Below are positions 17,713 through 26,504 of a DNA stretch of 64,000 nt, in pieces (position 1 is the stretch's first letter; each line of letters opens with the position of its first letter). The translations under genes were made by a program, and so were the position numbers. Source of the stretch: CAYREE01 sp964423225 (lineage in GTDB: Archaea; Altiarchaeota; Altiarchaeia; IMC4; SCGC-AAA252-I15). The notes beneath the pieces are model-generated. The model ran no database searches. It was not told the origin of the DNA and was given only the letters and a program-made list of their open reading frames with translations. Where the stretch lies: positions 1 through 64,000 of the forward strand of contig CAYREE010000002.1 of assembly GCA_964423225.1 (NCBI GenBank), in the 5' to 3' direction.

Positions 17713-18879
17713 CTATTTGTACAGCCAATTCCTCAATACAATGGGGGTGATAATGGTTGTTAAAAGACTCATGAATATTATAGCTACATACAAATCTTGT
17801 TCTATTATTTTTTCAGTTAGTCCAATTAATCCGACTATCATTGCGACTTCTCCGCGGGGAGACATTCCGAATCCAATGATCAGACTGTCTCTCTTGTTTA
17901 TCCCCACCAATAGCGATACTAGATAGCATCCTACAACCTTGGTGATTACCGCCACCACAGTAAGGACAAGTGTAAACTCTATGATCTCCATTGTAATATA
18001 ATGTGTGTCAACAAGTATTCCAAGTGATACGAAGAATATGGCTGCAAATATGATGTGAAGGTATTCTGCTCCTTCCTGGAAGTCTTTGCTGTGCCTTAGT
18101 TTGATGCCTTCTAATGAGACGCCTGCAAGGAATGCCCCGACTATCGCGGAAAGACCGATCCATTCAGCAACCATTGCATAAAGGAATGCGACAGTCATCG
18201 CGATGATGAATACGAATTCAGGATACTGTTTTGCAAACACGGTCTTATCAATCTTCTTGATATGTCGTCTAATAAAAGTGTGTCCGATATACCCTCCTAA
18301 TCCCATGAACAAGATAGCTTTTCCAAGGATAAAGAAGTCTGATAACAGTGATACTTCACCATGGACTGCTTGGATGCTTATAGACAAGGCAACAAGACCG
18401 AGTATATCGTCTATTACTGCAGCACCTATTATTGCTTCTGCTGCCTCAGTCTTAAGTTTACCCATCTCCTTCAATACGTTAGCGGTGATTGCTATGCTTG
18501 TTGCAGTCATCGCAGTACCAACGAATACAGCACCCTTGAAGTCAAAGCCGAATAGTTCCGCTACGTAATATCCTCCGATCCAGGGGAATACAACGCCTGC
18601 AATGGCGATGACAATGTATTTTGGCTTATAGATTCCTGATAACTTGAATTCTAAGCCGATTACGAATAATAGGATTACTGCTCCTAGATGTGCAAGACTC
18701 GAGACAAAGTCTGTGTATGTGATCCAACCTAAAATACTTGGTCCAAGCAGTAGACCTACTAGAATCTCTCCGATAACGACTGATTGATTGATTCTGGATG
18801 CAATAAGATATCCGAGAAGCGAGAAGAACAATAGGAGACTCATCTGGAACTCAATCCCCGACTCGATCCCAGGAACCAT
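17713..18879 (-). CDS. CPA2-family cation/proton antiporter, second copy
   Basis: 388 residues from the ATG at 18879. A TTG start 14 codons upstream keeps the frame, but the TATA box at 18933-18944 places the transcript start near 18910, downstream of that TTG, so the ATG is preferred. It has the same architecture as its neighbour: GEILVGLLLGPSIL near the N-terminus, AAVIDDILGLVAL with the paired aspartates, and GMSPRGEVAMIVG near the C-terminus. The two copies differ clearly in sequence (SPRGEVAM versus NGRGAVEL), so they may differ in ion preference or form a pair. Confidence 0.9.
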   Translation of the reverse strand: MVPGIESGIEFQMSLLLFFSLLGYLIASRINQSVVIGEILVGLLLGPSILGWITYTDFVSSLAHLGAVILLFVIGLEFKLSGIYKPKYIVIAIAGVVFPWIGGYYVAELFGFDFKGAVFVGTAMTATSIAITANVLKEMGKLKTEAAEAIIGAAVIDDILGLVALSISIQAVHGEVSLLSDFFILGKAILFMGLGGYIGHTFIRRHIKKIDKTVFAKQYPEFVFIIAMTVAFLYAMVAEWIGLSAIVGAFLAGVSLEGIKLRHSKDFQEGAEYLHIIFAAIFFVSLGILVDTHYITMEIIEFTLVLTVVAVITKVVGCYLVSLLVGINKRDSLIIGFGMSPRGEVAMIVGLIGLTEKIIEQDLYVAIIFMSLLTTIITPIVLRNWLYK

Positions 18880-18932
18880 TAATATCCCAATTCTTTTTTT
18901 ATATTTGTAGGGGACATACAAGGGAATGGTTC

Positions 18933-18944
18933 TTTATATATAAA
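18933..18944. promoter_or_regulatory. palindromic TATA box shared by divergent genes
   Basis: TTTATATATAAA is a perfect 12-base palindrome. It lies about 55 bases before the antiporter ATG on the minus strand and 45 bases before the lipoprotein ATG on the plus strand. Being symmetric, it could direct TBP binding in either direction. Confidence 0.5.
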
Positions 18945-18988
18945 ACACTCTTCATATGAACTATGTGTCATACATTGTTTGATTTACA

Positions 18989-19474
18989 ATGAAACATGTA
19001 ATCTATGTATTATTGATCCTATTTGTCTTAGGTTGTTTGCAGACATCGCGAGACAATGGCGATATCACTACGACTAATCTGTCATCCAATATGATTTCAA
19101 CTTCTTCAACAACAATCCAGACAACGACATCGACCACTATCTTTTCAACGACATCACTAATCACTGATTTTGATTATAGCTCTTCCGTATTATATGCTGA
19201 TAATTGCACTGGTTTAAAAGAATTGGCTGACAGACTGATCAATTCAGCGAATAAGTGTGTCCACGACTCTGATTGTAAATTATGTGAGAGCAAGTTTGGA
19301 TGTCCCTTCGGATGCCATCATATCATCAATAAGGATTCCAATATCACTCCTATGGAAACGATTGTTGATATATACTCAAATAATTGCGATAAATGCGAGT
19401 ATGATTGTCCTGAGGTTCCTCAAAGAGATTCGCTAAAATGCATTAGCGGAAAATGCACTTACATAAAACTATAG
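18989..19474 (+). CDS. lipoprotein with Thr/Ser-rich linker and Cys-rich domain, unknown
   Basis: 161 residues. The signal peptide ends in a lipobox (VLGC, Cys16), so the mature protein is probably lipid-anchored outside the cell. Residues about 28-62 are almost all Thr and Ser, a flexible, probably O-glycosylated stalk. The last 90 residues contain twelve cysteines, several as CxxC (CKLC, CDKC), with histidines between, consistent with disulfides or metal binding. I do not recognise the domain. Convergent with the nitroreductase gene eight bases away. Confidence 0.75.
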   Translation: MKHVIYVLLILFVLGCLQTSRDNGDITTTNLSSNMISTSSTTIQTTTSTTIFSTTSLITDFDYSSSVLYADNCTGLKELADRLINSANKCVHDSDCKLCESKFGCPFGCHHIINKDSNITPMETIVDIYSNNCDKCEYDCPEVPQRDSLKCISGKCTYIKL

Positions 19475-19481
19475 GCTTTCA

Positions 19482-19970
19482 TCAAATAATGAATTTTTCA
19501 ATATCCTCCCTGCTCGAAGTCGTTTTTACACTTGGTATCCCGAATGCTATCACTGCCATAAGCTCATAAGAATCTGGCACCTCAAGTGTTTTCTCCACTT
19601 CTTTCCTCTGATTGATTATCTCTCCAAGCCAAACACCTCCTAAACCAAGAGAATGTATTGTAAGCAGCATGTTCTGGATACAGGCGCCGATAGCCTGCAC
19701 GTCTTTAGTATGATTATATCCTGATTCCCCATCCAGGAATACTGCAATACACGCTGGAGCATCCTGGATTATCCCACCATATCTCGTGAATCCAGCAATA
19801 CCATCCTTTTCATCGCCCTTTAAGACCTTGAATTTCCAGGGCTGATTGTTCAGGCCTGATGGAGCCCATATTCCAGCCTCAATGATCTTTTTGATTGTGC
19901 TGTCATCAACATCATCCTCAGTGTATTTTCGAATACTTCTTCTTGTTTTAACGGCTTCTATAACATCCAT
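19482..19970 (-). CDS. nitroreductase family flavoprotein
   Basis: 162 residues from the ATG at 19970; a GTG three codons upstream is also in frame. GGTGG lies five bases before the ATG and supports it. FMN-binding features of the family are seen: the RRSIRKY motif near residue 10, WAPSGLNNQPW around 33-43 and the GLGGVWLGE segment near 115. Substrate not predictable. It overlaps closely with the upstream arylsulfotransferase-like gene (one base between the stop and the ATG), so it is the last gene of that four-gene operon. It could supply or remove electrons on a quinone or phenolic substrate; that is inference. Confidence 0.88.
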   Translation of the reverse strand: MDVIEAVKTRRSIRKYTEDDVDDSTIKKIIEAGIWAPSGLNNQPWKFKVLKGDEKDGIAGFTRYGGIIQDAPACIAVFLDGESGYNHTKDVQAIGACIQNMLLTIHSLGLGGVWLGEIINQRKEVEKTLEVPDSYELMAVIAFGIPSVKTTSSREDIEKFII

Positions 19971-19971
19971 T

Positions 19972-21240
19972 TCATCCACCTAGTTTATCATATATGTCTT
20001 TATTCAACATGTCCTTGGTAATTCTCTGCATATTAAAAATTGGGGCTCTTCTATTTTTTTTAGTTGGTAGCATATGGGGTGCATAGAATTCCCAGACTAT
20101 CTCCCCATCCATTGTGACCTCAAATAACTTTCCTTTATTGCTGTATGTAATCAATGTGTTTCCATTTTCTAATCTTTGACTTCCGCTCCTTGAATCAGAG
20201 TAAAAATCTTTTTTTACATCAGATTCATATTTCCAGATTATTTTTTCTTCTATTGGATTATATTCGATAACCCTCGAATAGTTTCTATGATTTCCATTAT
20301 CAAAGATCAGGATATTTCCATTGTCAATTATGCTTGGATTATGCGGGTAGTCAAGTTCGTTCATACCCCAATACCATTTCAAGACCTTTTTTTCGATGTC
20401 TAGTATAGCGATCATGTTCAGATGTTTGATGCAGATCAAAAGGTCTCCTCTCTTTGAAATAATTGAATCTTGTTCAAGATAGTCGACGGTATTAACATGG
20501 TATATATCAATCCCATTCTTCATTGATCGCTTATCTGATATACTCAGATTCGTGATGTATGATCCTTCGTCAAGTTTTTCATGTATCTTTTCAAGTGCAT
20601 TGTAGTTTATCCTGGAATCTGTTTTTTCTAAAGTGTCATAGATGGATATAATCTCCTTCAATGATCCGTCTGGATTAAGTTTTGTGATAAGCGTATCCCA
20701 TATCCTTAATTCAGTGCCGTTAAAGTTTATGTTTTTTAATATATCCTGGATAGCATAGTGGTTTCCATCTTCGTCCATATCCATGTCATGGTGATATATC
20801 TCATTTTTTTTAAACAATATCTTTGAATCCCAGTCAAGTTTGACTATAGCATTCCTATTAGATAATATTAACAAGCTACCGTCTGGAAAGAGCCTGCCAT
20901 TCTTAAGTTTTTCAATATATTTTTTCGGTACTTTCCAAGAGTGAACAACGTTTCCATCCATGTCTAAGAGTTCAGCAATCTCTAGATTAAGGGGTATATA
21001 CAGGTTATATCCTGGATATGCTTTTTTTAAATCGTATTTTACAACACCTTTCAGATTTAATCCGTCTTCATCTTCATCTGTTACGTATGGTAGATACCCT
21101 AGACCAAATAGACGTTCGTTTATACTATTTACTAAGCTCTCCTTCCCATTGTCGTTCGAATTGTTAGGTTGATTAGATAGCAGGTGATATGTCAGGATTG
21201 TCGTAAGTAGGATGAGTGATAATAGATATGTCTTTTTCAT
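19972..21240 (-). CDS. arylsulfotransferase-like (ASST-type) propeller, membrane-anchored, copy 3 of operon
   Basis: 422 residues from the ATG at 21240; the TTG at 21255 is rejected because it lies inside the preceding gene's end. An N-terminal membrane anchor (about 5-20) is followed by an extracellular six-bladed propeller. Repeated blade motifs include GNILIFDNGN and RLENGNTLITYSNKGKLFEV. Histidine positions shared by the three paralogs are the YHHD, YHVNT and PHNP motifs. Bacterial ASST enzymes move sulfate between phenols using active-site histidines; the third motif here is PHNP rather than PHHP. The N-terminal GYLPYV-D-E motif is also shared. Substrate unknown. Confidence 0.8.
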   Translation of the reverse strand: MKKTYLLSLILLTTILTYHLLSNQPNNSNDNGKESLVNSINERLFGLGYLPYVTDEDEDGLNLKGVVKYDLKKAYPGYNLYIPLNLEIAELLDMDGNVVHSWKVPKKYIEKLKNGRLFPDGSLLILSNRNAIVKLDWDSKILFKKNEIYHHDMDMDEDGNHYAIQDILKNINFNGTELRIWDTLITKLNPDGSLKEIISIYDTLEKTDSRINYNALEKIHEKLDEGSYITNLSISDKRSMKNGIDIYHVNTVDYLEQDSIISKRGDLLICIKHLNMIAILDIEKKVLKWYWGMNELDYPHNPSIIDNGNILIFDNGNHRNYSRVIEYNPIEEKIIWKYESDVKKDFYSDSRSGSQRLENGNTLITYSNKGKLFEVTMDGEIVWEFYAPHMLPTKKNRRAPIFNMQRITKDMLNKDIYDKLGG

Positions 21241-21247
21241 TTGTTCT

Positions 21248-22498
21248 TCAACCAATGTCTTCTTTTAATATGGATTTTGGATATCTTGTTAGCCTTGTCA
21301 CAAGAGCTCTTTTATTTTTTGACTTTAGGCGGTCTGGGCTGAGGAAATCCCATACTATCTCACCGTTTTTCGTTACCTCGAATGCTCTGCCTTTTGTTGA
21401 TTCGGTTATCAGTGTATTTCCATTAGGTAGTCTCTGGTTTCCTCCCACAATCATAGAGAAGAATGTATCTGGAGGTGTTCCCGTGTAGTTCCAAACAATG
21501 GATTGTGAATATGGATTTAATTCCAGTATCATTGAATGAGCTCTTTTTTTAAGGTCTCCATTATCGAATAACAGGATATTATTTGAGGGTAGAATTGTCG
21601 GATGATGAGGGAATAAAAGTTCTTTACCCCAACTCCAGCTTATCTTCTTGTTATGAACATCTAATATCACAACAGCTGGTCGAAGATGTCTGAATCCAAG
21701 GATGAGCTCTCCCTTATATGCTATTCCTATGTTTCTATCGAGCATCTCTATAGTATTGGCGTGGAAAGGATCCAGTGCTTTTTCTTGTTTATCCTTATAC
21801 TTAACCATCATCCTCATATTGAATTTATATCTTTCAGAAATAGGGTGGTCTTCGAACAAATCGTATAAAGAAACCTCTTTTATTGGACTGCCATCCTGAT
21901 CAAGTATTTTTATCGCATTGTCTTGTACGCGTAATGTACCATCTCCTATCGTGATGTTCCTTTGTCTTATAACGAGTGTATATATGTAGTTTTTCTCTGA
22001 GATTGTAATATCATGGTGGTATGAGTCGTAATCCGACCAGAGTATGTTTGAATCCCAGTCTAGCTTGAATAAGCCCTTCCCTTTTCTAGAGATTGTTATT
22101 ACATATACGCTCCCATCCCCGGTTAGTTCAGCCCATTCGATTACCGGATTATCCTCAGCAGGCAATCGCCAAGTATGTAGGATGTCCCCATTCATATCTG
22201 TTAGGTACATCTTGTTGAGTGTCTGTGGCGCATAGAAGTTTAATCCATCATATGCTCGTCTTTTATCATAGTATATTACTCCAGTCTTGTTCGGAATTGT
22301 CTTTTCATCCACATAATCGATATAGCCGATGTCGTATAGAATCTCACTGAGATCAACATTTTCTTCGCCACTAGGTGTTTTTAATGGATTGGACTTAATG
22401 CTGGGTGGATAAATGAAGTAATAAAATGTAACATATATACTTGTTATTATCACTATCCCTGTTATGATAAGTAGTGTACCTAGTATTTTCCGGTCCAT
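21248..22498 (-). CDS. arylsulfotransferase-like (ASST-type) propeller, membrane-anchored, copy 2 of operon
   Basis: 416 residues. The N-terminal anchor spans about 8-30. The propeller shows blades such as NNILLFDNGD and RLPNGNTLITESTKGRAFEV. The conserved histidines appear as YHHD, FHANT and PHHP. The protein is 30-40 percent identical by eye to its two neighbours in the aligned motifs. It ends seven bases before the ATG of the third copy. Homology to ASST fits better than to plain PQQ propellers because of the histidine triads and the NGNTLI signature, but actual sulfotransfer is not shown. Confidence 0.82.
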   Translation of the reverse strand: MDRKILGTLLIITGIVIITSIYVTFYYFIYPPSIKSNPLKTPSGEENVDLSEILYDIGYIDYVDEKTIPNKTGVIYYDKRRAYDGLNFYAPQTLNKMYLTDMNGDILHTWRLPAEDNPVIEWAELTGDGSVYVITISRKGKGLFKLDWDSNILWSDYDSYHHDITISEKNYIYTLVIRQRNITIGDGTLRVQDNAIKILDQDGSPIKEVSLYDLFEDHPISERYKFNMRMMVKYKDKQEKALDPFHANTIEMLDRNIGIAYKGELILGFRHLRPAVVILDVHNKKISWSWGKELLFPHHPTILPSNNILLFDNGDLKKRAHSMILELNPYSQSIVWNYTGTPPDTFFSMIVGGNQRLPNGNTLITESTKGRAFEVTKNGEIVWDFLSPDRLKSKNKRALVTRLTRYPKSILKEDIG

Positions 22499-22549
22499 TA
22501 TAACACAACCTAATTATTACTACTTTTTTTTTATCCCAATATTTATGAA

Positions 22550-23740
22550 CTATTCTCTATGATCAATTGTTTCAATACTCTTTTTTTCTAAGCGGTTCAT
22601 CCGTGAAATCACAGCCCTTTTTTTATTATGTTTCTCTGGAACAAAAAATTCCCATACTTTCTCCCCTCTAGCTGTTACTTCAAATACTCTTCCTTTATTG
22701 GATTCGGTTGGTAGGCGTTGGTTTCCACCCCGTGTAGACGTGTAAAACCGTTTTAATGGTTTTTCCTTGTATTCCCATACGATCTCTTCTCTATTCGGAT
22801 CGTATTCGATTATCCGAGAATATTTCCTACTTATTCCATTATCAAATACGAGGATGTTACCATTTTCAAGTACTGTTGGATGGTGTGGCCAGTCAAGTAT
22901 TTTCTCCCCCCAAGTCCATTTCACAACCTCTTTTTTCGGATCGATTATAGCAATCATATTCATCTTTTTAAAGCATGTTATGATATCTCCCTTCTTTCCA
23001 ACTCCAATATCCTCATTGATTATCTCTATCGTATTTGCATGGAATATATCCGGTCTTTCCTTCCGGTTTTTTCTAGCTTTTTTAAGGATTTTACTTTTTA
23101 CATTATCATTTGAAGCATCGTAGACAGATATTTTTTTCAGTATTTTTCCATTTTTAGAGAGGATCACTATTTGATTATCTATTATCTTGGTTTTTCTACC
23201 GGTTTTCTCGTTTATTATCCTTCTTTTTTTATGTGTGAGTCCATAGACTTTTCCATCATCGTTAATCGCTATGTCATGATGATACTTCCCTTTCACAGTC
23301 CATTGGATCTCTGATTTCCAGTCTAGTTTAATTAAGTTCTTATTCATATTGATGGCAATTAGGTTCCCGTCTACATCTGTTTCTGCATATGTTATATGTG
23401 ATGAGTAAGCCTTTGGGATAGACCATTTATGCATTAGATTACCTTCCATATCGATGAGATATGTAGTTTTTTCACCAATTGGCGTATAGAGGTTATAACC
23501 ATCATATGCGTGTTCTTTATCGTATAATGTTACCCTATTTTTTCCTGGATTATGTTCATCAACAACATATGGTAGATAACCTATGGCTTCAAGCCGCTTC
23601 TTTATGAGGTCATCAGTCTCAATCTTATCCGTCGTTTCCACGTCAATAGGGTAATAATCCTCTTCAGTTGGATTATTTGACGCAAATATGATTGCGGAAA
23701 TGATTATGACTATCAGAATTATCCACCATTTATACACCAT
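22550..23740 (-). CDS. arylsulfotransferase-like (ASST-type) propeller, copy 1 of operon, with 6-residue deletion
   Basis: 396 residues, the promoter-proximal gene of the operon. An N-terminal anchor (4-20) and an acidic linker precede the propeller. The histidine motifs are intact (YHHD, FHANT, PHHP). The blade that reads RLPNGNTLITESTKG in copy 2 reads RLPTESNKG here: NGNTLI, a whole core strand, is missing, an in-frame loss of 18 bases at 22708/22709. The frame remains open, so the protein is made, but the blade must be altered. It may be a diverging copy or an assembly artefact. Divergent from pgk. Confidence 0.82.
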   Translation of the reverse strand: MVYKWWIILIVIIISAIIFASNNPTEEDYYPIDVETTDKIETDDLIKKRLEAIGYLPYVVDEHNPGKNRVTLYDKEHAYDGYNLYTPIGEKTTYLIDMEGNLMHKWSIPKAYSSHITYAETDVDGNLIAINMNKNLIKLDWKSEIQWTVKGKYHHDIAINDDGKVYGLTHKKRRIINEKTGRKTKIIDNQIVILSKNGKILKKISVYDASNDNVKSKILKKARKNRKERPDIFHANTIEIINEDIGVGKKGDIITCFKKMNMIAIIDPKKEVVKWTWGEKILDWPHHPTVLENGNILVFDNGISRKYSRIIEYDPNREEIVWEYKEKPLKRFYTSTRGGNQRLPTESNKGRVFEVTARGEKVWEFFVPEKHNKKRAVISRMNRLEKKSIETIDHRE

Positions 23741-23795
23741 TTTTCCCCATCTTCCCTTGATTTTTTTTAAATGTATTATTACTGTTTATAACAGT

Positions 23796-23820
23796 GTAAA
23801 AAACGGTTTTACGGTTTTTT
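23796..23820 (+). repeat. hairpin with tandem ACGGTTTT repeat between divergent genes
   Basis: GTAAAA-AACGG-TTTTAC (23796-23812) can form a six-base-pair hairpin and is followed by GG and T6. ACGGTTTT occurs twice in tandem (23803-23818). It lies about 50 bases before the pgk start. It looks like a terminator on the plus strand, yet no plus-strand gene precedes it, so it may be a leader element, an operator or the end of a short RNA. Confidence 0.4.
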
Positions 23821-23867
23821 AACTTCACACCTATTCTTAACCCATATTCACTTATGAGGGATGTTTT

Positions 23868-25082
23868 ATGATTGACGGGATACGAACTATAGACGACTAT
23901 GATTTCAAAGGAAAAACCACGATTCTCCGACTTGACCTGAATACCCCGATTGATCCAGAGACTGGGGGATTCCTAGAGGACAGGCGGATGAGATCTCATG
24001 TTCCAACAATACAGGAACTTGCAGACAAGAAGGCGAAAGTTGTATGCCTTGCGCATCAGGGAAGAGCGGGTGAGCCACAGTTCACCACACTCGAAAAACA
24101 TGCAAAACATTTAAGCAAATTACTTGATACGAATGTAAAATATGTTGAAGATATTTTCGGCCCTACAGCACGGACCGAGATAAAGAACATGCAGGATGGA
24201 GAAATACTTTTACTTGATAATGTTCGGATTTATTCTGAAGAGGCGCTTGAGAGACCTGCTGACGTACAGTCGACGACGTTATTGGTTAAGAATATCGCAC
24301 CTCTTGCCGATGCTTTTGTGAATGATGCTTTTGGTACTGCGCATCGCAGCCAGGCTTCAACTGTTGGTTTTACTAAATTATTGCCAAGTTATGCTGGTAG
24401 ACTCATGGAAAAAGAAGTGAGGGCGTTAGGTGATGTTATGAAAAGCCCTAAAAAGCCTCTTGTATTCATTTTAGGTGGTGCGAAAGTCAAGGATTCTATG
24501 CGGATCATGAGTAAGGCGTTAAGAAGTGGGGTTGAAACGATACTTACTGGTGGTGTTCTTGCGAATGTTTTTCTTGCTGCAATGAATTATCGTCTTGGTG
24601 AACCATCTATCGAGTTCATCAGAGGTAAGAATTTCATAGACCAGATTGATATTGGCAGAAGGTTGCTTGAGGAATATCCGGATCAGATTGTTTTACCAAT
24701 TGATCTTGCTATCGATAAGAAGGGTGAGAGAGTCCAGATTGATCTACATGAGCTTCCTCAGAATTATCGGATAGTTGATGTTGGTGAGAAGACGATTGAA
24801 AAATATATTTCGGTAATCAACAGTGCGGGAACAGTTTTCATTAATGGTGCTTTGGGTATCTATGAGACCCCCGTGTTCGCAAAGGGTACTGAGGAAGTGA
24901 TAAAGTCGATTGCAGACTCAAGTTGTTTCTCTGTTGTTGGTGGCGGTGATACTGTTGCTGCTGCAAGGAATCTTGATGTTGAGGATAGGATAACTCATGT
25001 GAGTACTGGTGGTAAGGCGTCTATTGATTTCCTTGCTGGTGTCAGGCTTTCTGCAATAGAATGCTTAAAAGAGTCTGGTTAG
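23868..25082 (+). CDS. pgk: phosphoglycerate kinase
   Basis: 404 residues. Catalyses 1,3-bisphosphoglycerate + ADP to 3-phosphoglycerate + ATP in central carbon metabolism. Recognised by RLDLNTPID near residue 23 (the substrate-binding D-x-N), AHQGRAGEP near 62, VNDAFGTAHRSQAS around 155-170, LGGAKVKDS near 204, NGALGIYE in the nucleotide domain and the C-terminal GGGDTVAAA phosphate loop. The form is archaeal, slightly short of 410. It stands alone: the upstream neighbour is divergent, and the only close downstream gene is a small membrane protein with its own TATA box. Confidence 0.96.
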   Translation: MIDGIRTIDDYDFKGKTTILRLDLNTPIDPETGGFLEDRRMRSHVPTIQELADKKAKVVCLAHQGRAGEPQFTTLEKHAKHLSKLLDTNVKYVEDIFGPTARTEIKNMQDGEILLLDNVRIYSEEALERPADVQSTTLLVKNIAPLADAFVNDAFGTAHRSQASTVGFTKLLPSYAGRLMEKEVRALGDVMKSPKKPLVFILGGAKVKDSMRIMSKALRSGVETILTGGVLANVFLAAMNYRLGEPSIEFIRGKNFIDQIDIGRRLLEEYPDQIVLPIDLAIDKKGERVQIDLHELPQNYRIVDVGEKTIEKYISVINSAGTVFINGALGIYETPVFAKGTEEVIKSIADSSCFSVVGGGDTVAAARNLDVEDRITHVSTGGKASIDFLAGVRLSAIECLKESG

Positions 25083-25119
25083 GGACATTTTTATATGTCT
25101 CTTCCCACATTCTATCAAG

Positions 25120-25284
25120 ATGAGCGACCTTGAATTTCTGATACCAAAGAACATTCCTGTATGGGAGATTGTGGTCATAATGTGTGCAGCGTTTGCAATG
25201 CTTCTTGTATTCATCCTCTGGTATTTTTTCGGATATGAGTTGGTTGTCCTACCCTCGGGGCCTAGTGTCATGAATTCGGTATAG
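25120..25284 (+). CDS. 54-residue single-span membrane protein, unknown
   Basis: Short open frame from an ATG at 25120 to TAG. A short hydrophilic N-terminus precedes one strong hydrophobic helix (about residues 15-38, ending WYFFGYE), then a short Pro/Ser tail. A TATA-like TTTTTATATG at 25087-25096 lies at the right distance for an almost leaderless transcript. The antisense frame is a weaker candidate because it has no promoter and a poor composition. Function unknown; it may be a small subunit of a membrane complex. Confidence 0.55.
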   Translation: MSDLEFLIPKNIPVWEIVVIMCAAFAMLLVFILWYFFGYELVVLPSGPSVMNSV

Positions 25285-25322
25285 GATAATCATGTTTTAA
25301 TTCTTAAACCAATTTTAATATT

Positions 25323-26501
25323 ATGGATATTAGTCCTAGAGAAATATTTGCATTCCTTTTTTTCATTTTAATCTTGTCGTTAGTCTTTTATACAAACTTG
25401 ATTCCAGTCGTTTATCATGGTGATGAAGGTGGTTGGATTACTAGTGGAGTGCTTTATTACCAGATGTTTTTCATTGATAGGCAATTTGATCCGGTTGAAT
25501 GGTATTATTCTAATCCTGGAAAGTATGCTTTTGGAGCTATGAATCCTCCAGTTGCTAAATATTTTATCGGCTGGTCTGTTAACGATTTGGTGGGTGAGGA
25601 TTTTAATTATTTCTATGCTTTTACAAATGATCGTGATTGGAACTATGAGCATGGACGCATGCCTCCTGAAAATGTTTTATCATCTGCACGAGGTATTGCA
25701 TTAGTCTTTTCATTTCTTGCTCTTTTACTCTACTGGATTTCTTTAAGGAGATTGTTTGACTATAGGGTCGCACTTGTATCCTGTCTTCTAGTACTCTTCA
25801 ATACACAGTTTTTAAAGAATGCTCGTCGTGTGATGACTGAACCCTTTTTCTTCTTTTTTTGGGCTATCACGCTCTTTCTGATCGTCTTCTTTTATGTTCG
25901 TAAGGATAGGATAAGGCTGGTATATCTGTTTTTTGCAGGGATCGCTGCAGGGCTATGTTTTTCTTCAAAGCTTCTTGGTGCGTTCTTCCTAATGGTTGTT
26001 TTGACAATCTTATTCCTTGATACTATTCATTCAAAAGAGTATATCGGACTATTATGTAAAACCATATTATTCCTAGCATCATTCTCCCTGGTTTTTATCT
26101 TGGTGAATCCCTTGTTTTATCCTTGTGATTGTCCAAACATCGGCTCAGTTCCAGAACGGTTAATTAGCATGATAGTATATTGGATGCAACGATTCCCATC
26201 TGAAAACATGGGTATTGTAGACCGGCTAGGATTCATGTTTATCAATAATTCCACCATGTTTATTGATGGATTGATTGGACTTGCTGGGTTCATCTATCTG
26301 TCTAATATCTTGTATCGCAAACGTGATTTACAGGATATACGGGTAATAGCTCTTGTATTGTTTTTCTATAGCATACTCCTTGGCTTCTTTATGCAGCTTA
26401 AATTCCTTAGATGGCATCTATTCATGCACTGGGCTATCTCCCCTCTGGCAGGGTACATGATTGTTGAATTGATAGACAAGGTGCGAAATCATAGAGGATA
26501 A
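25323..26501 (+). CDS. PMT/ArnT-like membrane glycosyltransferase (GT39/GT83-type fold)
   Basis: 392 residues with about nine to ten hydrophobic segments. Members transfer a sugar from a lipid-phosphate carrier to a protein or lipid on the outer face. The diagnostic acidic pair is D34-E35 in the first extracytoplasmic loop (YHGDEGGW). NPPVAKYFIG near residue 78 and RRVMTEPF near 165 are typical of the PMT_2 family. The C-terminus is shorter than in full-length enzymes. It is convergent with the padR gene (three bases apart). The window encodes several Thr-rich exported proteins that could be its acceptors; that link is inferred. Confidence 0.8.
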   Translation: MDISPREIFAFLFFILILSLVFYTNLIPVVYHGDEGGWITSGVLYYQMFFIDRQFDPVEWYYSNPGKYAFGAMNPPVAKYFIGWSVNDLVGEDFNYFYAFTNDRDWNYEHGRMPPENVLSSARGIALVFSFLALLLYWISLRRLFDYRVALVSCLLVLFNTQFLKNARRVMTEPFFFFFWAITLFLIVFFYVRKDRIRLVYLFFAGIAAGLCFSSKLLGAFFLMVVLTILFLDTIHSKEYIGLLCKTILFLASFSLVFILVNPLFYPCDCPNIGSVPERLISMIVYWMQRFPSENMGIVDRLGFMFINNSTMFIDGLIGLAGFIYLSNILYRKRDLQDIRVIALVLFFYSILLGFFMQLKFLRWHLFMHWAISPLAGYMIVELIDKVRNHRG

Positions 26502-26504
26502 ATT

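Noticed and set aside
18880..18921. TTG start giving a 14-residue extension of the second antiporter
   Set aside because: The TATA box position puts the transcript start downstream of that codon.
25065..25271. Minus-strand 68-codon frame
   Set aside because: Basic, no domain, no promoter, and opposite the better-supported 54-residue membrane-protein gene and the pgk end.
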